Shown here: positions 48,401 through 51,619 of the stretch, piece after piece
Layout of the letters: each line of letters opens with the position of its first letter
Position numbering within the stretch: the stretch's first letter is position 1
Source: Arma custos
Lineage: Eukaryota > Arthropoda > Insecta > Hemiptera > Pentatomidae
Direction of reading: 5' to 3'
DNA length: 64,000 nucleotides
Assembly (NCBI GenBank): GCA_037127475.1
Contig: CM073762.1
Span: 20,862,278-20,926,277, forward strand
Program-made: the position numbers and the translations under genes
Notes under the pieces: model-generated
Database searches by the model: none
Seen by the model: only the letters and a program-made list of their open reading frames with translations
Told to the model about the DNA's origin: nothing

Positions 48401-48902
48401 TATTACAATACAATGACTATTATACACTTTTGAGACCTCCAGCATTAGAAACCTAAGCCTCCCCTTAATTTATTAAAACTAGAAGCAGTATTAGGTTGGT
48501 TAGTTATGACTAATCGGACGATGCTTCTATTGGAGCCCTATATTTTTCAAACATTCGACTGGACGGTTGATATGATAAAATTTGATATAATGCTATATTA
48601 TCTAGAGAGTAAGCGACGGGTAGTAACTGTAATCTGACTGCTTTTAGAAGTCAGTAATAATATTTCGTTTATTTAATTTTTTTTTAAATACGCAAATATG
48701 TTAATTTAAGAAGGTATAATAAAATTGTATGTAATATAACTGTGGCAACTAAATGATTAAACTATATTAATTAACGCCAATGAGGAACTTATTGTCAAGA
48801 TCCTGTTATTTACCTAATAGTTGAGCCATTAGCGCCCACAATTACCCAAAGGAGATTGGTTAACTGCCTAACCGTTGTAGAAGGGCGTCGTGACGTAACC
48901 AT
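3713..48902 (-). CDS. Cuticlin-like ZP-domain type I membrane protein, multi-exon gene
   Basis: Spliced minus-strand gene assembled from exons 45149-45194, 14682-14893, 8584-8723, 7670-7888, 7363-7516, 5115-5255 and 3713-3916, plus a less certain first exon at 48846-48902. All junctions are GT-AG and phases match throughout. The product has about 371 residues from the clear exons, or 390 with the candidate first exon. Order: signal peptide, a ZP domain of about 245 residues with the four-cysteine ZP-N half and the ZP-C half, a dibasic RRKR furin-type site, a 47-residue juxtamembrane exon ending before the anchor, one transmembrane helix and a 28-residue cytoplasmic tail. Family knowledge: arthropod ZP proteins such as Piopio, Dusky and Miniature are apical, are cleaved at the furin site and polymerise to link epidermis and cuticle. 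I cannot tell which subgroup this belongs to, so no symbol is given. The exons look intact and uninterrupted. Confidence 0.88.
4053..4360 (-). mobile_element. Penelope-like element terminal remnant (tentative)
   Basis: On the minus strand a TTGAGGAAG block is followed by CGCGAAACATTGGCAG, the layout of the CTGANGA...GAAAC terminal motif seen in Penelope-like elements. The more GC-rich sequence up to 4360 contrasts with the AT-rich intron around it. No reverse-transcriptase reading frame is visible here. It lies in the ZP intron between 3917 and 5114. The assignment rests on the motif and on three similar sites elsewhere in the window (15255, 23860 and 56395). Confidence 0.4.
5115..5255 (-). 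CDS. ZP gene exon with furin-type cleavage site
   Basis: Exon of 47 codons, phase 0 at both ends, between acceptor cag (5256-5258) and donor gtataat. It begins PPDCQNGNRRKREAEE, so the RRKR site falls just after the last ZP-C cysteines, as expected for the consensus furin site of secreted ZP proteins. Cleavage there would release the ZP ectodomain from its membrane anchor. The remainder is acidic and Ala/Glu-rich and contains EVYSGLYVNE, similar to a motif in the cytoplasmic tail. No homology is needed to assign it: frame and phase are fixed by both neighbouring exons. Confidence 0.9.
5640..5790 (-). mobile_element. tRNA-derived SINE (SINE-A), left copy of inverted pair
   Basis: Read on the minus strand this holds a tRNA-like promoter: A box TGGCTCAAATGG and B box GGGTTCGAATCCC, with an anticodon-like stem-loop (loop ACGGAAA) between them. 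The tRNA-like part is bounded on its 3' side by the recurring TATTTTTAAA...GAAAAGATA flank. The copy at 5990-6175 is nearly identical in the opposite direction, so I call it a tRNA-derived repeat rather than a functional tRNA gene. Confidence 0.7.
5826..5880 (-). repeat. SINE-A flank fragment
   Basis: A second copy of the TATTTTTAAAGAGAAAAGATAGG flank motif, followed by GGGATCCCGG and then TTGACCAATAATTATAA. The tRNA-like core is absent. The same flanks recur at 10030-10135 and 6140-6205. Confidence 0.5.
5990..6175 (+). mobile_element. tRNA-derived SINE (SINE-A), right copy of inverted pair
   Basis: Same element as 5640-5790 on the opposite strand: the tRNA-like core at 6056-6134 has both A and B boxes and a CCGGG/CCCGG T-stem. 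It is followed by CTTTTCTCTTTAAAAATTA. The acceptor stem is imperfect and position 33 of the anticodon loop is C rather than U, both arguing against a working tRNA. About 150 bases of each copy can pair with the other over a spacer of about 200 bases. Confidence 0.7.
6540..7315 (+). mobile_element. Degenerate LINE reverse-transcriptase relic
   Basis: Fragments of a non-LTR reverse transcriptase run in order but across several frames with stops. A block reading REVKPGYSQSPLIFSIVMD (about 6655-6712) matches the usual REVKQGDSLSPLLF region. It is followed by HADDTVIIAD, the catalytic YADD-type motif with the first residue changed, then an RRDQQQ segment. Later come a KKTKHRLKSVFLLVLLYEI-like stretch (7095-7150) and a KVAGIENEKMRED stretch (7220-7258) typical of the region after the polymerase. 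It is clearly dead. It lies in the ZP intron between 5256 and 7362. Confidence 0.6.
7363..7516 (-). CDS. ZP gene exon: second part of ZP-C
   Basis: Acceptor cag at 7517-7519 and donor gtaagta at 7362. It enters with one base completing a Gly codon (phase 2 from the previous exon) and ends in phase 0 after 51 codons. It reads CAVDREIMGPFEYSSD, then FQAHKFPYTDSVYYHCNVHL and CLKSSCPP. The paired FQAHKFP and YYHCNVHLC blocks with their cysteines are characteristic of the C-terminal half of invertebrate cuticlin-type ZP domains. The intron before it is only 153 bases, contrasting with a 30-kb intron elsewhere in the same gene. Confidence 0.92.
7670..7888 (-). CDS. ZP gene exon: first part of ZP-C
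   Basis: Acceptor ctag (AG at 7889-7890), donor gtaaga at 7669. One base completes the previous codon, 72 full codons follow and the exon ends in phase 2. It includes GTAPMPGCTMVIYQG, an IGEQLTLRVSID strand, YSMRLTHCSVTDA and PLIDDYG. This is the ZP-C start: Gly-Cys, the conserved VKIGEQLTL strand and the cysteine of LTHC, which by family knowledge takes part in the conserved disulfides. Confidence 0.92.
7889..8583. other. ZP gene intron, no element recognised
   Basis: AT-rich intron sequence between the two ZP exons. Donor gtaagtat and a T-rich acceptor tract are the only signals I can support. Confidence 0.6.
8584..8723 (-). CDS. ZP gene exon: ZP-N second part and linker
   Basis: Acceptor cag at 8724-8726, donor gtaagtat at 8583. 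It enters in phase 0, reads 46 codons and ends with two bases of the next codon. It starts DDGTVEYYNTIVVQPHRKLV and continues with FHVRCKYTTREKLVTNDINV. The acidic DDG followed by YYNTIVVQPH and the RCKYTTR block carries the fourth ZP-N cysteine and marks the passage to the interdomain linker. The 'MIQILMTG' frame that can be read across this region in another phase is a shadow. Confidence 0.92.
10030..10135. repeat. Collapsed SINE-A flank inverted repeat
   Basis: TATTTTTAAAAGAAAAGATA and its near reverse complement CTCTTTAAAATAAAAATATT face each other with about eight bases between, followed by TGACCAATAATTATAA. These are the same flanks that bound the SINE-A pair at 5.6-6.2 kb, but here the tRNA-like cores are missing. 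Confidence 0.5.
10710..10975 (-). mobile_element. Jockey-type LINE relic, 3' part
   Basis: The plus strand shows TTGGATACGAGAGGAATTAG, GTGGAGCCCCAAAGCTCTAC and AGAACGTTTGTCAAGTAAAT, which are antisense to the same blocks in the better copy at 33451-34480. The frame is broken. Minus-strand orientation, matching the host gene. Confidence 0.6.
12070..12330 (+). repeat. Interspersed repeat with internal 13-bp hairpin, copy 1
   Basis: It shares long stretches with 56880-57130, for example GAAGCACAGTCGTGTTGTTT versus GAAGCTTTATCGTGTTATTT, and TATATTACAACTCCATT in both. Its core is a perfect inverted repeat, TTGAAATGGAGTT (12183-12195) and AACTCCATTTCAA (12210-12222), with a 14-base loop. No coding motif is visible. 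Element class unknown. Confidence 0.55.
12535..12708 (+). mobile_element. tRNA-derived SINE (SINE-B), truncated copy
   Basis: Head GGTCACCTGTGGTCTATTGG with GGTTAGC matches the head of the full copy at 18970-19256. It continues through GGCCATAGGATTTTTG and GCCGTCC but lacks the downstream body. The B box is damaged (TGTGTTCCCGG). Confidence 0.6.
14682..14893 (-). CDS. ZP gene exon: ZP-N first part
   Basis: Acceptor cag at 14894-14896, donor gtaagtta at 14681. Two bases complete a Gly codon from the upstream exon and 70 codons follow, ending in phase 0. It reads APSINPEVRVNCKSEQMSIT, then FDGMIYPRGL, NSSCMSQYSRALG and LPLSACNTMSSSM. This is the canonical opening of a ZP-N half: V-x-C, a beta strand, F-x-G-x-I-Y, then the second and third cysteines. 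Frame continuity into 8584-8723 (SSSM then DDGTVEYY) is exact. Confidence 0.93.
15015..15105 (-). mobile_element. Short Jockey-like relic
   Basis: Minus-strand reading gives RLNSNPLVPNLASSFIPDNP, close to the NPLVSQLSSHNIPDNPP block of the Jockey copy at 33451-34480 and to SILASNSIPDNPP at 25561-26166. Only this block is recognisable. Confidence 0.45.
15255..15325 (+). mobile_element. Penelope-like terminal motif (tentative)
   Basis: CCCTGAAGAAGATTTGCAAT is followed by GTCGAAAGAAACGTCGG. The CTGAAGA and GAAA boxes around a short potential GAT/GTC stem resemble the terminal motif of Penelope-like elements. No reverse transcriptase nearby. Confidence 0.4.
15728..15836 (+). mobile_element. SINE-C, head fragment
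   Basis: CAACTCAGCGTGTGGAGCGC and TAAGTTGCTGTGCTGAAGG match the tRNA-like head of the full SINE-C copy at 54640-54945, followed by the AATCTGTTAAAAGCCACTG junction also seen at 34855 and 63480. Confidence 0.6.
17345..17535. mobile_element. hAT-like MITE, 191 bp
   Basis: Ends are CAGGGGTTCCCAA and, inverted, CAGGGGATCCCAA, a 13-base terminal inverted repeat with one mismatch and the CAGGGG start common in hAT elements. Flanks ATTTAGTT and ATTCAGTA agree at 6 of 8 positions, which fits a decayed 8-bp target duplication. No coding sequence inside. Confidence 0.6.
17787..18470 (+). mobile_element. Degenerate mariner relic
   Basis: A KHRCGRPSVDSDG stretch (18060-18098) matches the RSGRPSEVD linker of mariner transposases. 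Downstream, LHPAYSPNIAPTDYGLF can be read around 18275-18325, matching the HPPYSPDLAPSDYHLF block with the third catalytic Asp. Many stops and frame changes. The first bases (AGGTTGTTCCTAAAGTCTTT) may be an old terminal repeat. Not closely related to the copy at 51620-52893. Confidence 0.6.
18472..18655 (+). mobile_element. SINE-B, body only
   Basis: AGGAGTAAAAATTCTTTGGT through GTGACGTTGAATGAATAAGC follows the body of the full SINE-B copy 300 bases further on (AGGGAGTAAAAAATCC to GTGACGTTAAATGAACAAAC). The tRNA-like head is missing. Confidence 0.6.
18885..18962. repeat. (TA)n microsatellite, about 78 bp
   Basis: Uninterrupted alternating TA. It runs into the left target duplication of the SINE-B copy at 18970. 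Confidence 0.98.
18970..19256 (+). mobile_element. tRNA-derived SINE (SINE-B), full copy with target duplication
   Basis: Head GGTCACCTGTGGTCTAGTGG holds an A box and CGGGTTCGTATCCCGG holds a B box and T-stem. The body follows with CCGTCCTTCGGAAGG and a pair AATCCCTATCCTAATT / CCTGGATAGG, ending GTGACGTTAAATGAACAAAC. The 14-base sequence ATATATATGACTAT occurs on both sides (18956-18969 and 19257-19270), a target-site duplication showing retroposition into the edge of the TA microsatellite. This is the best reference copy for four partial ones. Confidence 0.8.
21051..21104. repeat. Two perfect 27-bp tandem copies
   Basis: AAGGCATGTATTGTATTGG followed by TTCTGTAC occurs twice head to tail without a mismatch, suggesting recent duplication. 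It abuts a minus-strand SINE-C. Confidence 0.95.
21105..21290 (-). mobile_element. SINE-C, minus-strand copy
   Basis: CATGCTCAACTTCCAGGTTT TCCC, GGGTGAGCAGGAGGGTC and CACAGCTGTTAATGG are the reverse complement of the SINE-C body found at 54640 and 63393. The tRNA-like head region (CCTGTGTCGGTCAGGAACTC) is diverged. Confidence 0.6.
21823..22471. mobile_element. hAT-like nonautonomous element, 649 bp
   Basis: Left end CATAGGCGTAA and inverted right end CATTGGCGTAA form short terminal inverted repeats. Similarity continues inward into C-rich tracts GTAACCCCCC and GTTAACCCCC. Flanks ATTACAAT (21815-21822) and CTTACAAT (22472-22479) give an 8-bp target duplication with one mismatch, the size typical of hAT elements. 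No transposase frame inside, so probably a deletion derivative. Confidence 0.6.
22498..22705 (-). mobile_element. SINE-C, nearly full minus-strand copy
   Basis: On the minus strand the head reads GGGGTAGCCTAGTGTATTTA then GCGCTCAGTTGCTGCGC. The body has CAACTGTTGTTCTAGAAACA and CCATTCATGGGTTGTAGTAG and ends by a T-run on the plus strand (its A tail). It directly follows the hAT-like element's target duplication. Confidence 0.7.
23257..23741 (-). mobile_element. Nonautonomous Helitron, complete ends
   Basis: On the minus strand it starts TCCTACTAATATTATAAATG and ends with a GC-rich hairpin region (GCGAAGGCGCGGGC) then CTAG. It sits between host A and T: A-TC...CTAG-T. The 5' TC, 3' CTRR with upstream hairpin and AT insertion site are the Helitron signature. 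About 485 bp and no Rep/helicase frame, so mobilised in trans if at all. Related copies at 36081-36583, 46129-46595 and 46655-46899. Confidence 0.75.
23860..23950 (-). mobile_element. Penelope-like terminal motif (tentative)
   Basis: Minus strand reads GCCCTGAAGAAGAATTGTAG then ACCGAAACGTCACG. Same CTGAAGA...GAAACGTC layout as 15255-15325. No coding sequence around it. Confidence 0.4.
24590..24785 (-). mobile_element. SINE-C, body copy on minus strand
   Basis: Minus strand shows CAGTTAACAGCTGAGGATAG, CTGTGGCTCATTCAGCC and GTACAACCGATGTAATAGCC, matching the SINE-C body in order. Confidence 0.6.
24905..24992 (-). mobile_element. tRNA-like sequence, probably tRNA-derived SINE head
   Basis: On the minus strand GGAGTGGCTCAGTGGTAGAG is a good A box region and GGTTCAAATCCCGC a good B box, about 40 bases apart. 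The pairing GGGAGCGG with CCCGCTGCGGGC is imperfect, so I do not call a functional tRNA. No body matching the other SINE families follows. Confidence 0.5.
25561..26166 (+). mobile_element. 5'-truncated Jockey-type LINE with poly-A tail
   Basis: An open frame runs from 25561 to the stop at 26032-26034 (about 157 codons). It begins IRYLGLNLDKRLTWNPHTRL, continues with VTVIRPIWTCGIELWGST and RIWSRDLLL, which is the thumb and C-terminal region of Jockey-clade ORF2. A 3' untranslated part leads to AATAAAATAATTTT and a run of A. No endonuclease or palm domain remains, so this is a typical truncated insertion. The reading frame is undamaged, suggesting it is fairly young. Orientation is opposite to the ZP gene. 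Confidence 0.8.
26729..27255 (-). mobile_element. LINE relic, second type, C-terminal part
   Basis: Minus-strand reading gives SLPSLEKGLKIERKILRRI, then after a frame shift GMYRRKSNEEIYKNFED, then RRLRFYRHMTRMNNKRLNKK and SYKGIGGYVKQIKEELDRLK, ending in a Lys/Arg-rich stretch. This is the region behind the polymerase in a LINE with a long C-terminus, unlike the Jockey copies here. It may be the same family as 6540-7315, which ends where this one begins. Frame shifts and stops make it non-functional. Confidence 0.6.
27260..31375. other. Unassigned intronic sequence
   Basis: AT-rich. A short SINE-A-like flank (GAAAAAGAAAAGATAAGGCC) lies at 28611-28630. A GC-richer patch at 29760-30120 has an 88-codon frame (29860-30126) with no motif I recognise. 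Nothing else is supportable. Confidence 0.4.
31376..31440 (-). mobile_element. SINE-C head fragment, minus strand
   Basis: Minus strand reads GGTGTAGCTTATTGGTAGAG CTCTGAGTTGCTG, the tRNA-like A-box part of SINE-C. No body adjoins it. Confidence 0.45.
31895..31965 (-). repeat. SINE-A fragment
   Basis: AAATATTTTTATTTTGAAGA GAAAAGATTTGTCCTGGCCGGG matches the flank and first core bases of SINE-A. It abuts a Tc1 relic. Confidence 0.5.
31990..32412 (+). mobile_element. Tc1-like transposon relic with right terminal repeat
   Basis: A frame reading ARKTSQKLQQDLAHAGIVVH then DSTVRKLIEG matches the second helix-turn-helix of Tc1 transposases, and stops soon after. The catalytic DDE part is absent, so there is a large internal deletion. 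The right end, CACTTGTGTTCACATTAATT then CGCACAGTACTG followed by TA, is a Tc1-type terminal repeat ending at a TA target. No left repeat was found. Confidence 0.6.
33451..34480 (-). mobile_element. 5'-truncated Jockey-type LINE, longest copy
   Basis: Minus strand. From 34480 it reads WHPGLLYKLRKFLPSTYF, then SAGVPQGSIMGPILYTIYTV and LTTYADDTCVLSV, the reverse-transcriptase palm with the catalytic YADD. A one-base loss in the A-run near 34070 shifts the frame. The next frame carries IRYLGLHLDKRLTWNPH to VIRPIWRYGVELWGST and ends at 33519, followed by an A-rich tail near 33450. Compared with 25561-26166 it has lost 15 bases in frame (five residues, PINYR) after DKRSKL. Endonuclease and ORF1 are absent. 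Confidence 0.82.
34741..35052 (+). mobile_element. SINE-C, full-length copy
   Basis: Head GAGGGTGTAGAGCGCTGAGT CGCTGTACCGAAGG is a decayed tRNA-like part. The body includes TTAACAGTCGCGGATGG, GGCGGTTGAGCGAGGTCTAG and GTACATCCGTTGTCGTAGAG and ends CCATCGTGGGTTGTAGTGG. About 310 bases long, useful for a consensus. Confidence 0.7.
36081..36583 (+). mobile_element. Helitron copy lacking its 5' end
   Basis: Plus strand ends GCGAAGCCGCGGGCATAAG CTAG at 36580-36583 followed by T, the Helitron 3' terminus. The inside (GGCACGTGCCCC, CCAAGGGTTTCCCC, CAGACCAAATTCCAC) matches 23257-23741 throughout. The TCCTACTAATATTATAAATG start is missing. Contains an internal direct repeat of the GGGGGCACG-type block (36163 and 36255). 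Confidence 0.65.
39118..39250 (-). mobile_element. SINE-C, partial minus-strand copy
   Basis: GTGCAGGGAGGTGATTTGTC and CAACCACCAGGTATTTTC, then GGAAGCTCAGTGAACCCCAG, are antisense to the SINE-C body. Confidence 0.5.
39345..39433 (+). repeat. Fragment of the hairpin repeat
   Basis: AACTCCATTTCATGCCAAAG matches the right arm region of the repeat at 12070-12330 (AACTCCATTTCAAACCAAAAG), and TCAGAACAATTAGACAATTT extends the match more weakly. It runs into the AT microsatellite. Confidence 0.35.
39434..39486. repeat. (AT)n microsatellite, about 53 bp
   Basis: Perfect alternating AT. Confidence 0.97.
40168..40600 (+). mobile_element. Jockey-type LINE relic
   Basis: TTACTAGACAAACGCTCAAT, CAGCTTTATGGCTCCATAGA GCCATCTAATGCC and AAAGTCATCCATAATGACTT line up with the 25561-26166 copy in order. 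Frame destroyed by small indels, with a TATACATATA-rich insertion near 40220-40270. Confidence 0.6.
40775..40925 (+). mobile_element. SINE-C, body fragment (weak)
   Basis: CTAATCATCTCCTTGCACAA, AACAGTACAATCTC and CTTTGTGGGTTATA follow SINE-C body order but are diverged. Confidence 0.4.
41449..42095 (-). other. Cluster of three open frames, unrecognised
   Basis: Three minus-strand frames of 63, 68 and 70 codons lie nearly end to end (42095-41904, 41907-41701, 41661-41449) in slightly less AT-rich sequence. I recognise no domain. A decayed single reading frame is possible, as is chance. Confidence 0.25.
42816..43058 (+). other. 80-codon open frame without ATG, unrecognised
   Basis: Open from the stop at 42813-42815 to TAG at 43056-43058. 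The second half reads like real protein: EITRYGITGLGSRRLKEYC followed by RVIGFSKEEIAKKLLI, with regular charged and hydrophobic spacing. There is no in-frame ATG near its start. It could be the last exon or the decayed C-terminus of a transposon protein. It lies in the antisense of the ZP intron. I do not recognise the family. Confidence 0.3.
45149..45194 (-). CDS. ZP gene exon: end of signal peptide
   Basis: 46-base exon between acceptor cag (45195-45197, preceded by a T-rich tract) and donor gtaagtaa. Reading ICLFGANAAQIPLTL plus the first base of Gly, it joins exactly to the next exon to give LTLGAPSINPEVRVNC. A hydrophobic stretch followed by small residues (GANAA before Q) looks like a signal-peptidase site. 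The frame requires that the upstream exon end in phase 0. No ATG lies inside it, so at least one more exon exists upstream. Confidence 0.75.
46129..46595 (-). mobile_element. Nonautonomous Helitron
   Basis: Minus strand. Its 3' hairpin GCGAGCGAAGCCGCGGGC is intact but the terminal CTAG has become ATAG. The 5' end is TCTTACTAATATTATAAATG, and immediately outside it is TCCTACTAA, a second apparent Helitron start. Interior matches 23257-23741 (CCACGCGAGCGAAGCCGCGG, GGTTTCTTC). Confidence 0.68.
46655..46899 (-). mobile_element. Helitron 5' half, adjacent partial copy
   Basis: Minus strand begins A-TCTTACTAATATTATAAATG at 46899 and runs through CTACTGAACGGATTTGG to the G-rich block, then breaks off without the 3' hairpin. 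It repeats the 5' half of the neighbour at 46129-46595 in the same orientation. Confidence 0.62.
47165..47438 (+). mobile_element. SINE-B, long copy
   Basis: Head degraded (AGATAGAATAACAAACTGC), then GGTGGCCGTGAGG, AAAGGGAGTAAACAAGCC, CCTATCCTAATTATACCTGG and TCCCACTGTGCCATTATCCG to GCGGCGTTAAATAAGC. Follows 18970-19256 over its full body. Confidence 0.65.
48846..48902 (-). CDS. Candidate first exon of the ZP gene (start codon and signal peptide)
   Basis: ATG at 48902-48900 opens a 19-codon frame, MVTSRRPSTTVRQLTNLLW, ending exactly at donor gtaatt (48845) in the phase 0 needed by exon 45149-45194. Spliced, the start would be a basic n-region, a hydrophobic LTNLLWICLFGA segment and NAA before Q, a plausible signal peptide. 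An in-frame TAG lies 11 codons upstream. The surrounding 48.83-49.13 kb is less AT-rich than its neighbours, as promoters and first exons often are. Against it: the h-region is short, the donor is only moderate, and I picked it by phase and context, not by homology. A better first exon could lie elsewhere. Confidence 0.35.
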
Positions 48903-48935
48903 AGATCCCAGCGCACCCTGGATGGCTAGTCGCTA

Positions 48936-48945
48936 ATTATATAAT
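48936..48945 (-). promoter_or_regulatory. TATA-like sequence upstream of candidate first exon
   Basis: ATTATATAAT, near-palindromic, 34-43 bases before the candidate ATG. If used as a TATA box the leader would be only about ten bases. Such strings are common in AT-rich DNA. Confidence 0.15.
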
Positions 48946-49271
48946 TGGCAGCCGTAGCGGGCACTGCGCGAGAGGTGTCGTAAGTTACGTACAGACATTT
49001 ATCTATCAATCGGCGGTTAATAGCGATACTGTCGGCTGGGGCTAGCTACAATGGAGTTGCCAATAATCTATCTATTGTCAATGGGGGATAGCGGGTTCAT
49101 TCAGCCACCGCAAGACGGGTCTTTAGACGCATTCAATAAGCCATAGTCACTTTATAGTATAAGGCTGTAACATAACGCATTCTGATACCTACTATTATAT
49201 TCCAAATCAACTACTGTCTACTATATTCACTATAGAGATATATCTTTGTTAGATATATAGATATAAATATT

Positions 49272-49273
<2 letters not shown>

Positions 49274-49309
<36 letters not shown>
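49274..49309. repeat. (TA)n microsatellite with AGATATA-type flanks
   Basis: About 36 bases of alternating TA within a longer degenerate TTAGATATATAGATATAAAT stretch (49230-49360). A short (CA)n run lies at 49424-49438. Confidence 0.95.
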
Positions 49310-49313
<4 letters not shown>

Positions 49314-49589
49314 TATATAAATATAAAAAGATATAGATATTAGATGTATAGATATAAAAATAACTTATTAAATATTAAAAGTTGACTGACGTCAACTGTT
49401 GTGTGGTAAAGCTCACCGATCCACACACACACACACACGGAGGCCTGGTCACCTCTGGCGGAAGAGACTAAAGTCTCTCAATTCCGCGATCTTCGACTCC
49501 AGTAATTCTGAATCTACGGAGAAACAACAGGCACATCAAACATCCAAAGGTTCACCTCCAGAATTGATATTAACTCCAGAGATACGACA

Positions 49590-50330
49590 TATACGATTGA
49601 CAAAATGACGAAACTTATGCAGTTGGTATATACTACCCAGGGGCTGCATGTACAGTTGGTATATGCTCTGATATGTTCCGACCCACAACATTTGCAGTTG
49701 GTATAGTTGACTGGAGAACAACACGTTGGCAAATAATGCTGAGGCACAACATATGTAGTTGATATATTATATAGTATTAATATACCAATACAATGTATAC
49801 ACTGCTAGGATACAACTAACACAATTGCTAGACACTCATAGGACACAATAAATACAGTTGTATCCCCAAATACTCCCAAGCACAAATATAGAGCTGTTAT
49901 ACAGTTTTTGTATTTCTGAGATACAATGTATACAGTTGGTATGTAGTCCTGAGCCACAACATATAAACTTGGTATCCATACTTGATTTATAACACATATA
50001 ATTGTAAAATACTTCTCAGACACAACATAGACAGTTGGTCTATACTTCTGAGGTCAACGAACACAGTTGTGATATATTACTAAGGAACCACGCGTACGTT
50101 GGCAAATATATCTGAGGCGCAACTTTTGTAGTTTGTATACAATTCTAAGGAACTTCAAATACAATTGCTACAAACTCCTATGCGCAACGTATACAGTTGG
50201 CATATACTTCTGAGCCACTACATATACATTTGTCATTGACACAATTGATATATGCTTGTGAGTCACAACAGGAACAGTTGGTATACGCTCGTACTTCTAA
50301 GGTTCAGCATATACAGTTATATATATATAC
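49590..50330. repeat. Diverged minisatellite with 33-bp period
   Basis: About 21 degenerate units resembling ACAGTTGGTATATACTTCTG then AGCCACAACATAT. The AGTTGG block or its variants recurs at 49621, 49654, 49696, 49724, 49757, 49823, 49856, 49892, 49934, 49967, 50000, 50033, 50065, 50098, 50130, 50163, 50195, 50228, 50276 and 50314. Most steps are 32-33 bases. Because 33 is a multiple of three, the minus strand keeps open frames reading an 11-residue theme (YVVAQ.YIPTV, degenerate; YTNC variants in another part). No splice or start signals support coding. Probably a decayed tandem array. Confidence 0.85.
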
Positions 50331-50334
50331 ATTG

Positions 50335-51615
50335 TTGGGGAAAACCTAAATGTTGCTTTCCTTTAGTCTTGAAACATTACCCTCTGACTTAACTTCTCGC
50401 TTACTTTCTTCATTATAAATTATTGTGAACCTACAATCATCATACAGTATTTTTCAAAACGCTAATAATAAATTAGCGAAAACCATCCCGCGATGTACAA
50501 TTGAAATTTTAAAGATTCGCAGCATCCTCTCTTGTTTCTTAATATTCGTCATGGATTTCGAAGCCATCAGAAAACCTGTTCCAGACAGGACGTAAACAAT
50601 TTTCCGAAAGAAACTCATTTAGTTCCAGGGGCAATGCACCAAGGGCGATGGAACCAGAAGCAGAAAAATGATTGTTTTTCCAGTTCAGCATGTTCCCCAT
50701 CTCAATGACGGATGATTATCATCGGATTTAGACACGATCCAATGAACTCTGATTTCAACATTGGTGGAAATAAATAACTTGTCAAAGTTTGAACTATTAC
50801 ATATTTTGATGTCATTCGAAATCCATCTTACTCCACAAAAATAAACAGTGATTATATTTGGTTACGGAAAATTGGAAAGTTATTATAGATTACTTATAAA
50901 AAAGATCAGCTTTAACCAATTTTTTATTTGATCTTATAGCAGGTTGGATTCCATGAGCTAAAGAACCTACATATTAACAGCTGATATTAAGCTAATATCT
51001 GAAAAATAATAGTTAGTTAATATTATAATTTCATTATATCTTGGTGATAATCGCTCGGTATGAACTTAGGGTATAGCCCTTTGAAATACTTGCAAGATGT
51101 TTAAAACCATGTTTAATTGTCGTGCATACCCATTTAAATACATAAATATATTTTAATTTGTAAATACCTTGAATATATTATTTTCTAATAAGGCCACAGG
51201 CGATTTATTAAACAAAACCAAAAGCCCTGTTCTCACAGATAAAAATTACATAATATTATTATTTTATTTTATTCAAGTGCCTTGTTGGATTTAGCGTTAA
51301 CAGCTTTAAAACTAACCTTTTAGAAGATAATGAACCATATAATGTTGCGTGGACTCTTAGATATCTTGCGTATGTGTCATTGTCATGGCAACTCCATAAC
51401 AAAGAAGATGTGTTGACTAAACAAAAATCTTCAGGAAGTGTGAAATTATTGTTAAATCTGGATGCAACTCATAGCAGAACAAATGTTTTCGAGTCATTCA
51501 AGTAAAATAAGACAATTATTTATTTAGTTAACTTTATTTTAAACATAAATTATTGGAAATATTATGTTTGTTCTTCCAAACAAAAATATTTCCCTAATAT
51601 TGCTTTCATCACAAA
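50335..51615. other. Intergenic sequence, nothing recognised
   Basis: AT-rich, no convincing frames, repeats or RNA-like elements between the minisatellite and the mariner element. Confidence 0.4.
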
Positions 51616-51619
51616 TATA

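Larger units (their letters stand above)
45195..48845. other. Proposed first intron of the ZP gene
   Basis: Conditional on the candidate exon at 48846-48902. Contains two Helitron copies and one SINE-B (listed). Elsewhere (45200-46125, 47440-48840) nothing is recognised. Confidence 0.35.

Noticed and set aside
48846..48902. Longer version of the candidate first exon using the GTAAAT donor nearer 48816
   Set aside because: That donor leaves phase 2 and would put the next exon out of frame.
49590..50330. CRISPR-like array
   Set aside because: Units are degenerate and contiguous without unique spacers, and the genome is eukaryotic.
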